Positions 53,638-64,000 of a DNA stretch of 64,000 bases are shown here, in pieces (the first letter of the stretch is position 1; the number at the start of each line of letters is the position of its first letter). The position numbers and the translations under genes are program-made. The notes beneath the pieces are model-generated. The model made no database searches and had not been told where the DNA came from. It saw nothing but the letters and a program-made list of their open reading frames with translations. Source of the stretch: Hexactinellida sp. DTS-2022 (Eukaryota; Porifera; Hexactinellida); the NCBI GenBank assembly GCA_028753945.1, contig JAPNXP010000014.1, forward strand, positions 3,720,001 to 3,784,000, in the 5' to 3' direction.

Positions 53638-56069
53638 CAAAGCTGGGCACTAATCCGTTAATCCGTTAATTGTTATTTAACGGAAGTTAAATTTTTCGTT
53701 AACGATTAACTTTTAAGTTAACTTTGAAATCGTTAAAGGACTTAATTAACTTCCGTTACATTTACAAGTCCGTTAATAGTCCGTTAACGCAATAATGAAT
53801 TCCTGATAGTTTCTATTACATAACCGAACAAATGTTTTTGAACAGGTATTTTATCCCACACACAATATGTTTCTTGTAGCGTATTAACGGCTGTTTAACC
53901 TATTTTTGAAGACTTTAAATATCTTGCTATAGTTATAAACTTCATAAACTTGCGATTTTAAGTCATTTTTTCCAATATCCATGAATATGTGTCCCTGCCA
54001 CGTGCCACTTGTAGTACAAGTGGAACAAATGGGAATGCGACTGTATTTGAGTGGAAAATAATCGCAATGGTTAGAAAATAAGCACCTATAGTAATTCGAC
54101 CATGTGGTATTCAATTCTTTAAATCAGAATTTGTATATTCTATTTCTCTCATATGATCATAAGTTGTATATTTCATTACTTATTTCCTAGTTACTGAGTT
54201 TAACACCTCCATAAAATGTAAATTAATATTGTTTTGGTCAACTTATCGTTTTATGTAACATCAATGTTGAAGCATCTACAAATATTATTATCGTGCTAGA
54301 AGCTTGAATGTATGAATATAAATTATTATTGTTTAATTGGACACTTTTGTTTCAGGTCTCTTGTCAAAATTAAAACCGAAAATTTTATATAAAGTAGAGA
54401 TCTAGTAGCTCTTTAGAACAATTTCAGTTTTAAACCTGTCATAAATTACAATTCCTCCACTGCTTGTGGACTATAGAGGATACTCACACCCATAGCATGA
54501 GCCTTAATATTTTGTGGAGCGTTTGGCACTATCCCTTAACCACAAGATCATAATCTCTGGTAAATAGCGATTTAGGGAAATCATAAGACAATAGAGCTGT
54601 TGCGTGTAAAATTGAGGCACGTGTAATTTTGAGTCAAATGCATTAGTGGACCATGGATATTACTTTACCGTGAAATTTTGACTCAAATGCATTAGTGGAC
54701 CATGGATATTACTTTACCGTGTAATTTTGAGTCAAACCAAGTTCCTTTTGTGTAATAATACATACAGTCCAATATATATCACTATAGCGGATTCTATAAA
54801 CACTTATAGAAGTTATAAAATGTTTCTTTGTTCAATTTTATCTGAATATTTTGAAATTACTATTAGCCCCGGTAATTGGTTGACTACTTCTAGAAAACGA
54901 GTTCCAACTGAGCTCTTGAATCGAGTTTAATTGATCGTCAATTGTTAAAATATTCAATCAAATTAATACAATCTTAAAAATTATCTTTGTCAAAATAAGA
55001 TTGAGTCGGACTGTATGTTTTATTACACAAAAGGAACTTGGTTTGACTCAAAATTACACGGTAAAGTAATATCCATGGTCCACTAATGCATTTGAGTCAA
55101 AATTTCACGGTAAAGTAATATCCATGGTCCACTAATGCATTTGACTCAAAATTACACGTGCCTCAATTTTACACGCAACAGACCTTATTTAGATATTTTG
55201 TTAAACCTTTTTTTCAGAATTGATCAAGATTATTAGAATTTGTTCTGATCAATATGAATTTTCTATTTTGAACCCAATTACGTACTTGAGTTTGTCCCAA
55301 TTAAATATTGGTTTTAAATTATTAATAAATTAATTAAATATTCAAATAACTTATATAGAGCTCAGCTAGTAGAGTTCAGTTTTTCAGTATGTGTATTCAG
55401 GCACTGATAAAGGTCAGTTTTTCCCAGAGTTTGAAATTGACCTTTAGAAAGTAAGCCTGGGCTTTTAGTATGGGGAAAAATCTGAACTCTACTAGAGCTC
55501 TCCTCTATACAAGGATTCTCTTTAAATATTTATACTAATTTGCTAAATTTTATTAATCTCAGAAATGATAACAGATGGAAACAAAATTTCAATTGATCAA
55601 TTGATCTTTATGGCACATGCCACCTATACAAGTGGGTCTTGCACCTAGGTGATGATGACATCATAAAAAATGTGTTTAAATCCTTTTGACCGTTTATTTT
55701 CTTTTTGATTTTCAATAGTGACACTTATGTGAATTTGAATCTTATATCTATATTAGTCAACATCCCTTAAACAACTTATTTCCCTTATTATTCTCTGATT
55801 ATACGATATAAAGGTTGTGCTAGCATATATCTTAGCTTGAATGACCCAACAAAGGAACATTTTATAGTTAGATCACTTTTTGAGATGTCTTATAGAAAAA
55901 AAACTCATTTTGTTGTTGTTTGTATAATATAAATTAACTGTAACGGATTAACGTTAACTTCCGTTACATTTTTAACGTATTAACGGATTAACTGTTAACG
56001 AAGTTAACTTTTGGTTAACGGATTAACGATTAACGAAGTTAACTTTTTGATTAACTGTGCCCACCTTTG
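53638..56069. mobile_element. hAT element inserted in the Helitron Rep gene
   Basis: The 2432-bp insertion has ends CAAAGCTGGGCAC and the complement of GTGCCCACCTTTG, and the exact 8-bp duplication CATATGGG (53630-53637, 56070-56077). Removing it with one duplication leaves the Helitron frame continuous there. Subterminal GTTAACGGA/TTAACGGATTAAC motifs are dense at both ends (53655-53790, 55935-56055). No hAT transposase was recognised; the middle contains a palindromic element. Confidence 0.9.
54597..55181. mobile_element. palindromic element nested in the hAT insertion
   Basis: Arms of about 170-180 bp (54597-54775 and 55010-55181) are inverted copies starting CTGTTGCGTGTAAAATTGAG. Each arm contains two tandem 46-48 bp units with GTGGACCATGGATATTACTT. 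No target duplication was seen. Non-coding. Confidence 0.8.
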
Positions 56070-56077
56070 CATATGGG

Positions 56078-57337
56078 TTATACTCATGCAGCATAAATTG
56101 TAACCCTTTCAACTCAGGGAGAGAAGCCTCTCCTAAATGCCGCTGACGGTTCTCCAGCTCAGCCTCAGGAGTACCATCATGAATATAGATCTGCGAAGCA
56201 GGGTGCCTCGCCTTGTCGAGGCATCAACTGTCCGATCAAATGGTGCACTACTCCGTGTATACGGAATGTGTACACTCCCTCCTTAGCAAACGCCAGACCC
56301 TTGTCTAAGTTCACTCCAAGAGAAGCAAACGCCAGAGCGGAGTTGTATGCTCTGATTTGATCTCGAAACGCTCTTCCACGCGGGTCAGCACCAGTCAGGA
56401 GGTGCATCAACAGGTAAGGATGTGAAGCTATAGAGGGTAGAACTACCTTCCCATCCCCACAGCATAACGGGAACTTGTAACGCAACTTAGTACTACCCGA
56501 TAGCTTTTCCCTTTCCCAAAACTTTACCAGACAAACAGAGCAGCTGAAAGTCAAACTGCCAACTGAATATTCTTGTACAATACAATCTGGAACATCAGAG
56601 GCAATTTGGCCTCTGGCATAGTTTAGAACAATCCGGGATTTAACCCTCTTAGCATACAACTCAGCCTCTCGCACTCGCTTATCAGTAATACAGACTTCGC
56701 GCGCTCCTCGTCCGTCTCCTTACTCAGCCGAGAGTCCTTTCGCTCTCGCTTATCATTTAGACGAACTTCGCGCTCCTCCATCCCCCCTGTCTATCCTGGA
56801 GATCAGTCAGACGAACTTCGCGCTCCTCGTCCGTCTCCTTTACTCAGCCGAGAGGCTTGTCTATCCTGGAGATCAGTTAGACGAACTTCGCGCTCCTCGT
56901 CCATCTCCTTACTCAGCCAAGAGGCCTGTCTATCCTGGAGATCAGTCAGACGAACTTCGCGCTCCTCGTCCGTCTCCTTACTCAGCCGAGAAGCCTGTCT
57001 ATCCTGGAGATCAAGGAAACGTGCAACTCTCTTCTTGGGAGTCTCATATAGCAAACGAGAGCCCTGCCGAGAAACGATAGCTCATATCCTGGCCTTTCTC
57101 GTGTTTGGCGTCTCTTTTCGCAAGGTAAGTATATTACGCTTGCACTGCTCTTGGAGACGTCCCCGTGTAGATTTGGGGCTCTGGATTCGCAAACGCAACA
57201 GTCTCTTATCACGCATCAGTTGTAATCGAAGGAGTCGCTCGTCATTAGTTTCATCCATCCGTATTCTCCTCATCTTATCAGCAGTAGTTTCAGTATTCCC
57301 TCTTAAGGGACCACGTTTAACTTTTTGGGCATATTAA
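56078..57337 (-). pseudogene. Helitron N-terminal region
   Basis: ATG near 57332 starts MPKKLNVV. After a frame change comes a long Arg/Glu/Gln-rich region (ETNDERLLRLQLMRDKRLLR) and a 69-bp repeat array. 56674-56177 then encodes FSCSVCLVKFWEREK, CCGDGKVVLP, YNSALAFASLGVNLD and FRIHGVVHHLIGQLMP followed by APCFADLY. These are the standard Helitron N-domain motifs, including a Cys pair likely to bind zinc. A frame change follows near 56180. The sequence then runs to the hAT duplication at 56077. Confidence 0.85.
56690..57012 (-). repeat. 69-bp coding tandem repeat in the Helitron N-terminus
   Basis: Each unit encodes 23 residues, DLQDRQASRLSKE(T/M)DEEREVRLT, about 4.5 copies. One unit has an internal deletion (about 56760-56800) and another an extra T (about 56840) that breaks the frame. 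Similar EQRE.RL repeats are known from Helitron N-termini. Confidence 0.85.
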
Positions 57338-57355
57338 AGCAATCATAGCCTACTA

Positions 57356-57855
57356 CAGTGCAACCTCTATAAGTGGGGTCTCTATAAATGGGGAACCTCC
57401 ATAAGTGGGGAATTTTTTTACCATATTCGTATATATCCATACAAATGAACCTCTATAAGCGGGGAAGTGGGGAATGGGGGACCATAAATTTCAAGGAGTT
57501 TTTATCTACATACAAAACAACCTCCATAAATGGGGGGAATGGACAAATCCTAACATGATTCTTATAAAATAATACAATATTTCCAATAAATCGACTCAAA
57601 AGTTCTACAGAAAAAATATTTTCGATTGATCTACTCTGATGTTTTTAGAAGAAATCACCTAGTGTAGATCAGCAGTTAACTAAATTGTCATAATATACAA
57701 ATAAGAACTAGAACGTGCATTAATGTGTGTGTTATATGAATATTTTGTATAATATAGCATATATAATGTTTTTCCAATTGAATTTTATAACCGGGGAATG
57801 GGGGGCAATTGAAATTTTCCCCGTCCCAACTCCCCCACTTATAGAGGTTCCACTG
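57356..57855. mobile_element. TA MITE, 500 bp
   Basis: The ends CAGTGCAACCTCTATAAGTG and the complement of CCACTTATAGAGGTTCCACTG-type sequence are flanked by TA (57354-57355, 57856-57857). The P-type terminus at 5046 shows the empty site. The same family starts at 63917. Confidence 0.9.
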
Positions 57856-57869
57856 TATACATTAGGCCT

Positions 57870-58693
57870 GCTGTATGCCAGAATGACTCGCATGCTAGAA
57901 TGACACAAACCATGGATATTCACTATCTATGCTAGAATGACACGCTCTACTAATCATCTATGACTGTTAGAACTTCACAGGTTTCTCAGTTAATTCAGAC
58001 AATTACATTTCACTTTTTGTTATGGCTTCTTTATCTTTAGATTTTAAAATACAGTACTGTATTATTGGTTACATAATCACCTTACTAAATTCATAGTAGA
58101 CTATTATATTCGTCATGTTGTATATATACGTCAATAATCAATTTCTCTTTCACAATACGTATAGTTGTATGCCAGAATGACTCGCATGCTAGAATGACAC
58201 AAACCATGGATATTCACTATCTATGCTAGAATTTTGATAGAATTGAATTATAACAATATAACTATGGTTATTGAAAGGAATCTTACTGTATGTATGCCTT
58301 AATCTAGTAAATCTACAAGCACAGGAATATTAATTAGAACAGTATTCTACCAAACAATTTAAATAACGAATAATCGGTGTTAATACCTATCTTAATGTCT
58401 TAATTTTAAACATACTTTTTGCTTTTTCTATCAGCGAATATTGGTTTTAAAAGAATGAAATCAAATACGAAATATTAGAACTCATTAAAAACAAGTAGTA
58501 CCTGTAATGCTATTTTAAAATCTAAAGATAAAGAAGCCATATCAAAAAGTGAAATGTAATTGTCTGAATGAACTGAGAAACCTGTGAAGTTTTAACAGTC
58601 ATTAGATGATTAGTAGAGCGTGTCATTCTAGCATAGATAGTGAATATCCATGGTTTGTGTCATTCTAGCATGCGAGTCATTCTGGCATACAAC
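57870..58693. mobile_element. palindromic MITE with 6-bp AGGCCT duplication
   Basis: Inverted arms (57870-58085, 58500-58693) start G(C/T)TGTATGCCAGAATGACTC. AGGCCT flanks both sides (57864-57869, 58694-58699) and occurs once at the empty site near 5023-5028. A third, direct copy of the end lies at 58165-58240. A 6-bp duplication does not fit hAT, P, pogo, MULE or piggyBac. Non-coding. Confidence 0.85.
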
Positions 58694-59109
58694 AGGCCTC
58701 ACAGTAACAATTGAAATTTGGACCAGGGATGAGGTCGCCGATCGTTTATGATAAAGGCGATTTATTCTTCCGATTGTCAAATTTGTTCAATCATGGTCTA
58801 CCAAACATAAGACTTCAAATTTTTAAGAGAAATATGGACCAAGTATGCAATAGTTGATGAAATACGAAATTGATTTATTCTATTTAATTGCCAAATTAAG
58901 TGAATCAGAAAGGGAAGTTCTTAGGGAATATGAACAATTAGCACTTTAATTGTTAATAAAATAAACAAATACTATTAGAATTACACAGTGGAGGATGTTA
59001 AAACAATTAATCTAATTATTACAAATAGTAACAAAATGCTTAATCTTCCTTGAACGTGAACTTAAGTAAGAAAAACGTAGAAATGTAGGATCTGTACTGC
59101 CAATGAAAG

Positions 59110-60790
59110 AACTAAGAATTAAACTTTTTCAATTTTCGTTTCTCTAATCCTTTAGAAATAACCTTAGAATTGTAATTTTTCACTTTATTAGCTATTAAAC
59201 AATTTACTTCAATGAAAACAACTTTGCGAAGAATCAAAGACAAATTTAATTTGCAAGAGGGACATTGTTCTCGCCAACTTCAATCAACAACTGAACAAAC
59301 AAGATCCAGTAGAATCTGCCTAGATGGTACTTCCACAAATATGCGCATCAATTCTGTATTTCCTTCGATAATAGTTAATATCTTCCAAACAGCTATTATG
59401 GAATCCAAGAGTAGTCAGAGGGATATTTCAGCCTCCACGATCAGTAAGTTCCAATAGCCTATACTGAGATCCAGCTGATTCATCAAGTAGGAAATTTTTA
59501 TCAATGATTAATATATGTTGACATATGTGGCATGGTGGACTACGTTTAAGGTATTGGTGTGAGGCATATCCGGCTATAAAAGCTAATGATTGAAGTATAT
59601 GGGCATCACACTCAATGTTGGATAGATCTGAAATTTCATTAAGGAAAGGGTCAAGATCAAAATCAGTATCCGAAAATGCCTTCTCTTCATTAGAAAAGGA
59701 TTGGATAAATTCTTGTAAAGAATAACTTCAAGATTCAGACTGATAGGAAAATAGATTTAAAATATTTGAAATTTTGAGACCTCGCTCAGCTTCTAATATT
59801 TGCAGATAAGAAATGTAATAATTGGCACCTGACATCATACGATAAAGTCCGAATCGACGTTCTAAAGGTCCGTCTGTAAGAAAGAGGTTAGAAGGTATGA
59901 ATATCCACATGTGCCCGCCAGATAGTTAGTTATCTGTGGTAAAACAAGGCAGGCATGTCTTAAGCTTGTGAAAGTTTGTTTGCATAATTTCCCATCTTTC
60001 CCAGGAAGTGAATCCCAAGCGGCTAACCAACAAACTATACGATCTAAAAAGGCAAAGCGGTCGTCATTAAATGTGAATGGTTGAGAGGGTGGATCGTTTA
60101 AACGAACATGCTTGTATGGAGCATTTACATTGAAATTTTCCATAAAGATAAGATAATGTCAAAAAGATCTGAAGTATTAGATTTATATGCAGCACAACGT
60201 TGGTCATTTTGAATGGTTAAAGCAGATATTGTGGATTCATGTATGACCTTTAAAACTAATTTCACATTCTGACGTTCTAAACAAGAAGGAAAACATGCTT
60301 TAAATGTTAACCTTGGAGCTAGTTTTACCAAGCTTTCTTTCTCAGAAAGATATAAGGTATTGACTTCGCGGAAAGAAGCTGTGCACAGTCTCAAAGGATA
60401 GGAACAATAATTGGTTTGTATATCTTCTAAATTAGGTAAATAAAACTCTTACTCTCTGACTTTAGATTCAACCAGTTATTTCGTATTGTCTTCAATATGT
60501 GCACAAAATCAAAGGTGAGAAATAGGATCCGATTTGGATCAGAAGGATGCGGTACTTGAGTTTCCAGCTTACCATTTTTAGAGAAGAGTTTGAATAATTT
60601 TACATTGAGAGGATAGTTGTCGGTAGAGATAATATCTACAACTAAACCACAAAGCTCTATATCTTGAATACATAATACCACTATAGCGAATATCGTTTCC
60701 GCTGAAAGAGAAGCACAGGGTAACAAACGAACAATATAGGACCATTTTTTCTGAAGACTAGAGACCATGATAGCGAATACAGTTTTGACC
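59110..60790 (-). pseudogene. P-type transposase, C-terminal two thirds
   Basis: LQKKWSYIVRLLPCAS (60768) leads to DIISTDNYPLNVKLFKLFS (second catalytic Asp), PHPSDPNRILFLTFDFVHIL and KTIRNNWLN. Then come LERQNVKLVLKVIHEST, LPGKDGKLCKQTFTSLRHAC, GPLERRFGLYRMMSGANYYI (59862-59728), and a decayed C-terminal region to about 59110 with AGYAS and a final KNYNSK-like end. Frame changes near 60425, 60130, 59900 and 59720 inactivate it. Order and spacing match 30.4-32.6 kb closely. Confidence 0.8.
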
Positions 60791-60830
60791 GGATCTTCTG
60801 GCAGCTGTAATTAAAAATTTTCTCCAAGTT

Positions 60831-61544
60831 ATCGTCACTATAAATAGTGTTAAACCATTTCAGAAAGGTGTTTTGGGCAGAAATAACCCTAATTGCGTTG
60901 GAAGTTAGCTTTTAACACACTTCATTCTAGTTTCAGTAGAATATAATAGTTGATGAGCAATTAATTTTTCTGCGCAAAACAACACATTGAAAATATAAAT
61001 TCAAAAAATTGTAAATACATTTTTATTTTGAATTAAAAGAGCTATTGTTGTATGTTTGTTTGTGTGTTTTTCCAGAATTGATAGGAAAGATAAGCTCTAG
61101 AGATCTGAAAATATGCATGCAGGGGTAATTTTAAACGCTGACAATGATCTATTGGTTTTCTAAACGAAAAACGGGATTATGACGTCATAAAATCACATAT
61201 TTTGGATCCGATTCGCCCACAATTTTAGATGGTAACACAGCATACACTGACACACACGTATACCGATTTATGGATTGTGACTTCCGTAGGAACTATTTCG
61301 ATTCATCTATTACAAATTTTAGTTCAATTGACTAAGAATTTTGAAAGATTCCTCAAATCTATTGTATTGCATGTGTCTACAAATTTTTAGAATTTTCGCA
61401 CTTTATCTGTGCCAAGCAATAACAAAAATGTAACCTCCAATTGCTGCGTCATTGTACATATTGAGGCTTGATGATTTAATCTTCACCTACATTAATTCCG
61501 AAATTGCATACTTGATTAATCCAGTTTGGCTTCCATCAGTTTAC
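60831..61544. other. intergenic, nothing recognised
   Basis: AT-rich, no coherent frame, ending at the 9-bp duplication of the next MULE. Confidence 0.4.
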
Positions 61545-61553
61545 TTCTATTGA

Positions 61554-63638
61554 GGAATACCGACATAACGTTACACGACAAAACGTTACACGACATAACG
61601 TTACAGACAGAATGTTACTTGGACAGAATGTTACACGACAAAACGTTACATAGACAAAATGTTACACTACAGAATGGTACTTATTTGATTGGCTAGTTTT
61701 TTAGACTTCATATATGGACTCTGTTTACCAAAAACAAGGAATCTAAACTAGAACAACAATCTAGGTACTATGTAGAATGGTGTGGACGGTTTACACCTTA
61801 GGTGATTAATGCAATCTCATCTAGTACAAATCAGGTACTAGAATGGTGTAGTGAGTTTACACCTTTTGGTGATTTAGTACTGTAATAATAGGGAAACTTC
61901 ATGTATAAATAGTACATTTTTCCAAAATCGGAAACTTTATTATTAAATACACACAATATGGCGACTTCTCCTCATCAGCCATTTAAGTGATCATATCTCA
62001 GAAAGGAGGATAGAATATGATTGAAGGTGGATATATGTTATGTATGGTATGCAAAGGAGAGTAAATGATGTCACGCATTGGCAATGTGAACAGAGGGGGG
62101 TTTGCAAGGCGAGAGTACATACTAAAGGGATGGATATAGTGAGACGCGCTAACGAACATCTCCATGCACCAGAAGAGGAGTCGGTGAGGTGCTACGAGAC
62201 CAAGGTCGGAATGAAGAAGCAAGCACTACGATCCCAGGACAGCTCCCATCACATAGTTGGTGAGTGTCTCCTTATGGTATCAGAAGGCACCGCTGCTAAG
62301 CTGCCCAAGCTAGACAGCCTGAAGCGCACCAATCAGAGGCAACGCGTGCAGGCATTGGCAGCTCCTGCACAGCCTGCTACCTTGGAACAGCTCACACTCC
62401 CACCAGAGTACCAGGAAACAGCAAAAGGCGAACAGTTCCTCTTGTGCGACTCTGGCCCGGAGGTACAGCGAATCCTTATTTTCGGGACACAGCTAAACCT
62501 GGAGATGTTGCAGTTATCCCAGGTCTGGTTGGCTGATGGAACATTTAAGACAGCACCCACCCTATTCACACAGGTGTATGTGGTACATGCATTGCGTGGT
62601 GGGCCTGATCCCATGAAGGATGGCCACTTGTTACCTAGTCTTTTCGGCTCCTACCTAATAAAACAGAGGTAACCTACACAAGGATGTGGCAGCAAATCCA
62701 GCTCCTTTGTCCTGCTGCTCATCCCATCGAGATGATAATGGACTTTGAAAAAGCGTCACTCAACAGTTTTGCACACTTCTGGCCCGATACACTGCTAAAG
62801 TGTTGTTTCTTCCAGCTAACGCAAAATGTATGGCGCAAGATGCAGGCTGAGGGGATGCAAGCTGAGTACAATCTGCATGGAGATCTGGCTAGAGCATCCG
62901 ACTGCTACCAGCTCTCGCATTTGCTCCACCATCCCATGTACGACATCTCTTCAATGAAGTAGCTGGGCAGCTGCCGATGCCACAAGCAGCCGGTCTGCTG
63001 GCTTACTTCGAGGACACCTAAATCGGACGCCTGCTCCCGAGCGGAACTTACCAGGAGGCTCTATTTCCTATTGGCCTGTGGAATTATCACATTATGACAC
63101 CATTCGGACTACCTCGAACCACTAATGCTGTCGAGGCATGGCATCGCTCCTTTAATTCAACCGTTGGATGTCATCATCCGAACATGTGGAAATTTATCAC
63201 AGCCCTGAAGCGGGAGCAGGGACTAGTCGAAGGACGACATGCCAAGTTCGTCGCAGGAGCTCAGCCGTCCAAGATGAGGAGGTGCCAAGCCAACGAACAA
63301 GCATTAAAAACGTTGATTATGAGCTATTATTTTCGTCCTAGATTGGAGTTCTTAAGCGGAGTAGCGCACCATTTTAGTTTAGGAACTGCTTAAGGAGTCA
63401 AGATTTGATGTATAGTAAATCATCACTCAATTATTTATTTGTATGTGCCCTTTGAAGTATTTATTATAATTAATGTTATACCGTTATATTAAAGTAACCA
63501 TTTAATGATTATGAAGTCTAAAAAACTAGCCAATCAAATAAGTACCATTCTGTCGTGTAACATTTTGTCTATGTAACATTTTGTCGTGTAAGATTTTGTC
63601 CAAGTAACATTCTATCTGTAACGTTATGTCGGTATTCC
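61554..63638 (+). mobile_element. MULE with complete ends and 9-bp duplication
   Basis: The 2085-bp element is flanked by exact 9-bp duplications TTCTATTGA (61545-61553, 63639-63647), the MULE signature. The inverted termini (61554-61711, 63512-63638) start GGAATACCGACATAACGTTA and are built of about 15-bp tandem units (CGACA-A/T-AACGTTACA and variants); the left end has two more units than the right. The interior encodes one transposase. Confidence 0.95.
62040..63393 (+). pseudogene. MULE transposase with FLYWCH-type finger
   Basis: HWQCEQRGVCKARVHT...NEHLHAPEE is a FLYWCH-type zinc finger (residues about 13-47). The preceding EGGYML piece lies in another frame. PPEYQETAKGEQFLLCDSG and LSQVWLADGTFKTAPTLFTQ (first catalytic Asp, about 62535) follow. 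A one-base loss near 62650 leads to PIEMIMDFEKASLNSFAHFW (second Asp, about 62740), LLKCCFFQLTQNVW. A further frame change follows; FEDT-stop shows TAA where TAC encodes the conserved Tyr (about 63020). PRTTNAVEAWHRSFNS holds the third acid, and HPNMWKFITALKREQGL closes the domain. The finger binds the termini and the DDE core cuts (family role). Confidence 0.9.
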
Positions 63639-63647
63639 TTCTATTGA

Positions 63648-63913
63648 TGATGTATTTAGCCTACGTCAATCACATATTGATAAGTATGCATAATATTACT
63701 GTCGCAGCGTGTACGCAAGATTAGTGCGCATGCATGCATCCTAGCGTGCATGTAAAGTACCCCGAGAAATGGTCTATAATTTTAGGCGCGCCTGTTCCAA
63801 CGATGCATAAAATAAAACTGGAGTTAGTAATATCCTCTCAAATAACAACACAGTGAAATGAACGATGTAGTAGTGAGTAATATACAAGAATAAAGTTAAC
63901 CTATTTATCTATA
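63648..63913. other. intergenic, nothing recognised
   Basis: Short AT-rich spacer between the MULE duplication and a MITE. Confidence 0.4.
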
Positions 63914-63916
63914 CAG

Positions 63917-64000
63917 TGGAACCTCTATAAGTGGGGGAGCATGGGACGGGAAAAATTTCAATTTCCCCCCATTCCCCGGTTATATAATTCAATTGGAAAA
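63917..64000. mobile_element. TA MITE, cut by the window edge
   Basis: CAGTGGAACCTCTATAAGTG after TA; collinear for 84 bp with the complement of the right part of 57356-57855 (CCCCCCATTCCCCGGTTATA). Confidence 0.85.

Larger units (their letters stand above)
49094..57337 (-). mobile_element. Helitron with Rep, helicase and OTU, interrupted by hAT
   Basis: The minus-strand order is: N-terminal repeats, a Helitron-specific N-domain, HUH Rep, Pif1-like helicase and an OTU domain. This is the organisation of OTU-carrying animal Helitrons/Helentrons. The coordinates cover the coding part only; the true 5' and 3' ends were not found. The 5' side abuts a P-type terminus at 57344. The coding part is broken by at least six frame changes and a 2432-bp hAT insertion. 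Confidence 0.85.
57344..60830 (-). mobile_element. P-superfamily element, 3' part
   Basis: The left terminus CATAGCCTAC at 57344 is split from the rest by two MITEs. Removing them gives the same terminal sequence as at 5046 (…CATAAGGCCTCACAGTAACA). Inner sequence 58694-58830 matches 4900-5030. A transposase C-terminal half follows. The 5' half and right terminus are missing beyond about 60830. Confidence 0.8.

Overview
The window is AT-rich animal-type DNA made almost entirely of transposable elements. I found no convincing host gene, rRNA or tRNA. The families point to an invertebrate metazoan genome: P-superfamily elements with THAP-domain transposases, MULEs with FLYWCH-type zinc fingers, an OTU-bearing Helitron, a Ty3/gypsy LTR element, pogo/Tigger-like TA-inserting elements, and hAT and TTAA MITEs. 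I cannot name the species.

Layout. 1-3 kb holds a hAT-like repeat, a pogo MITE and two nested hAT-like MITEs. 3-10 kb holds two P-type elements: a truncated one carrying a 706-bp foldback, and one with both ends preserved (6356-10060). 10-16.8 kb holds an unrelated repeat, a MULE remnant split by nested TA MITEs, and intergenic DNA. 16.8-23.3 kb holds two adjacent Tigger-like elements. The first contains a hAT-like element with a gypsy RT relic; the second contains a P-type foldback element (19988-22496) with long inverted arms and an 8-bp target duplication. 23.3-30.1 kb holds a non-autonomous Helitron beside an unrecognised repetitive gene, which is split by a young LTR retrotransposon (25102-29961, LTRs differing at 1 of 187 bases). 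30.4-32.6 kb holds the best-preserved P-type transposase. 33.6-39.4 kb is a mosaic of MITEs and Helitron pieces, including second copies of the repeats at 0.5 and 12.4 kb. 39.5-43.4 kb is a MULE with tandem-repeat inverted termini. 43.4-46 kb holds head-to-tail Helitron pieces, an OTU fragment and a 617-bp P-type MITE. 49.1-57.3 kb is a decayed Helitron (Rep, Pif1-like helicase, OTU) with a 2.4-kb hAT element inserted in its coding region. 57.3-60.8 kb is another P-type element with two MITEs near its end. 61.6-63.6 kb is a complete-ended MULE with a 9-bp duplication.

Every coding sequence is broken by small indels or stops. The biology is therefore in element structure: target-site duplications, empty sites, nesting order, and one probable self-priming LTR retrotransposon. 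In that element, the sequence just after the 5' LTR is complementary over 14 nt to a stretch inside its own LTR lying 30 bp downstream of a TATA box.
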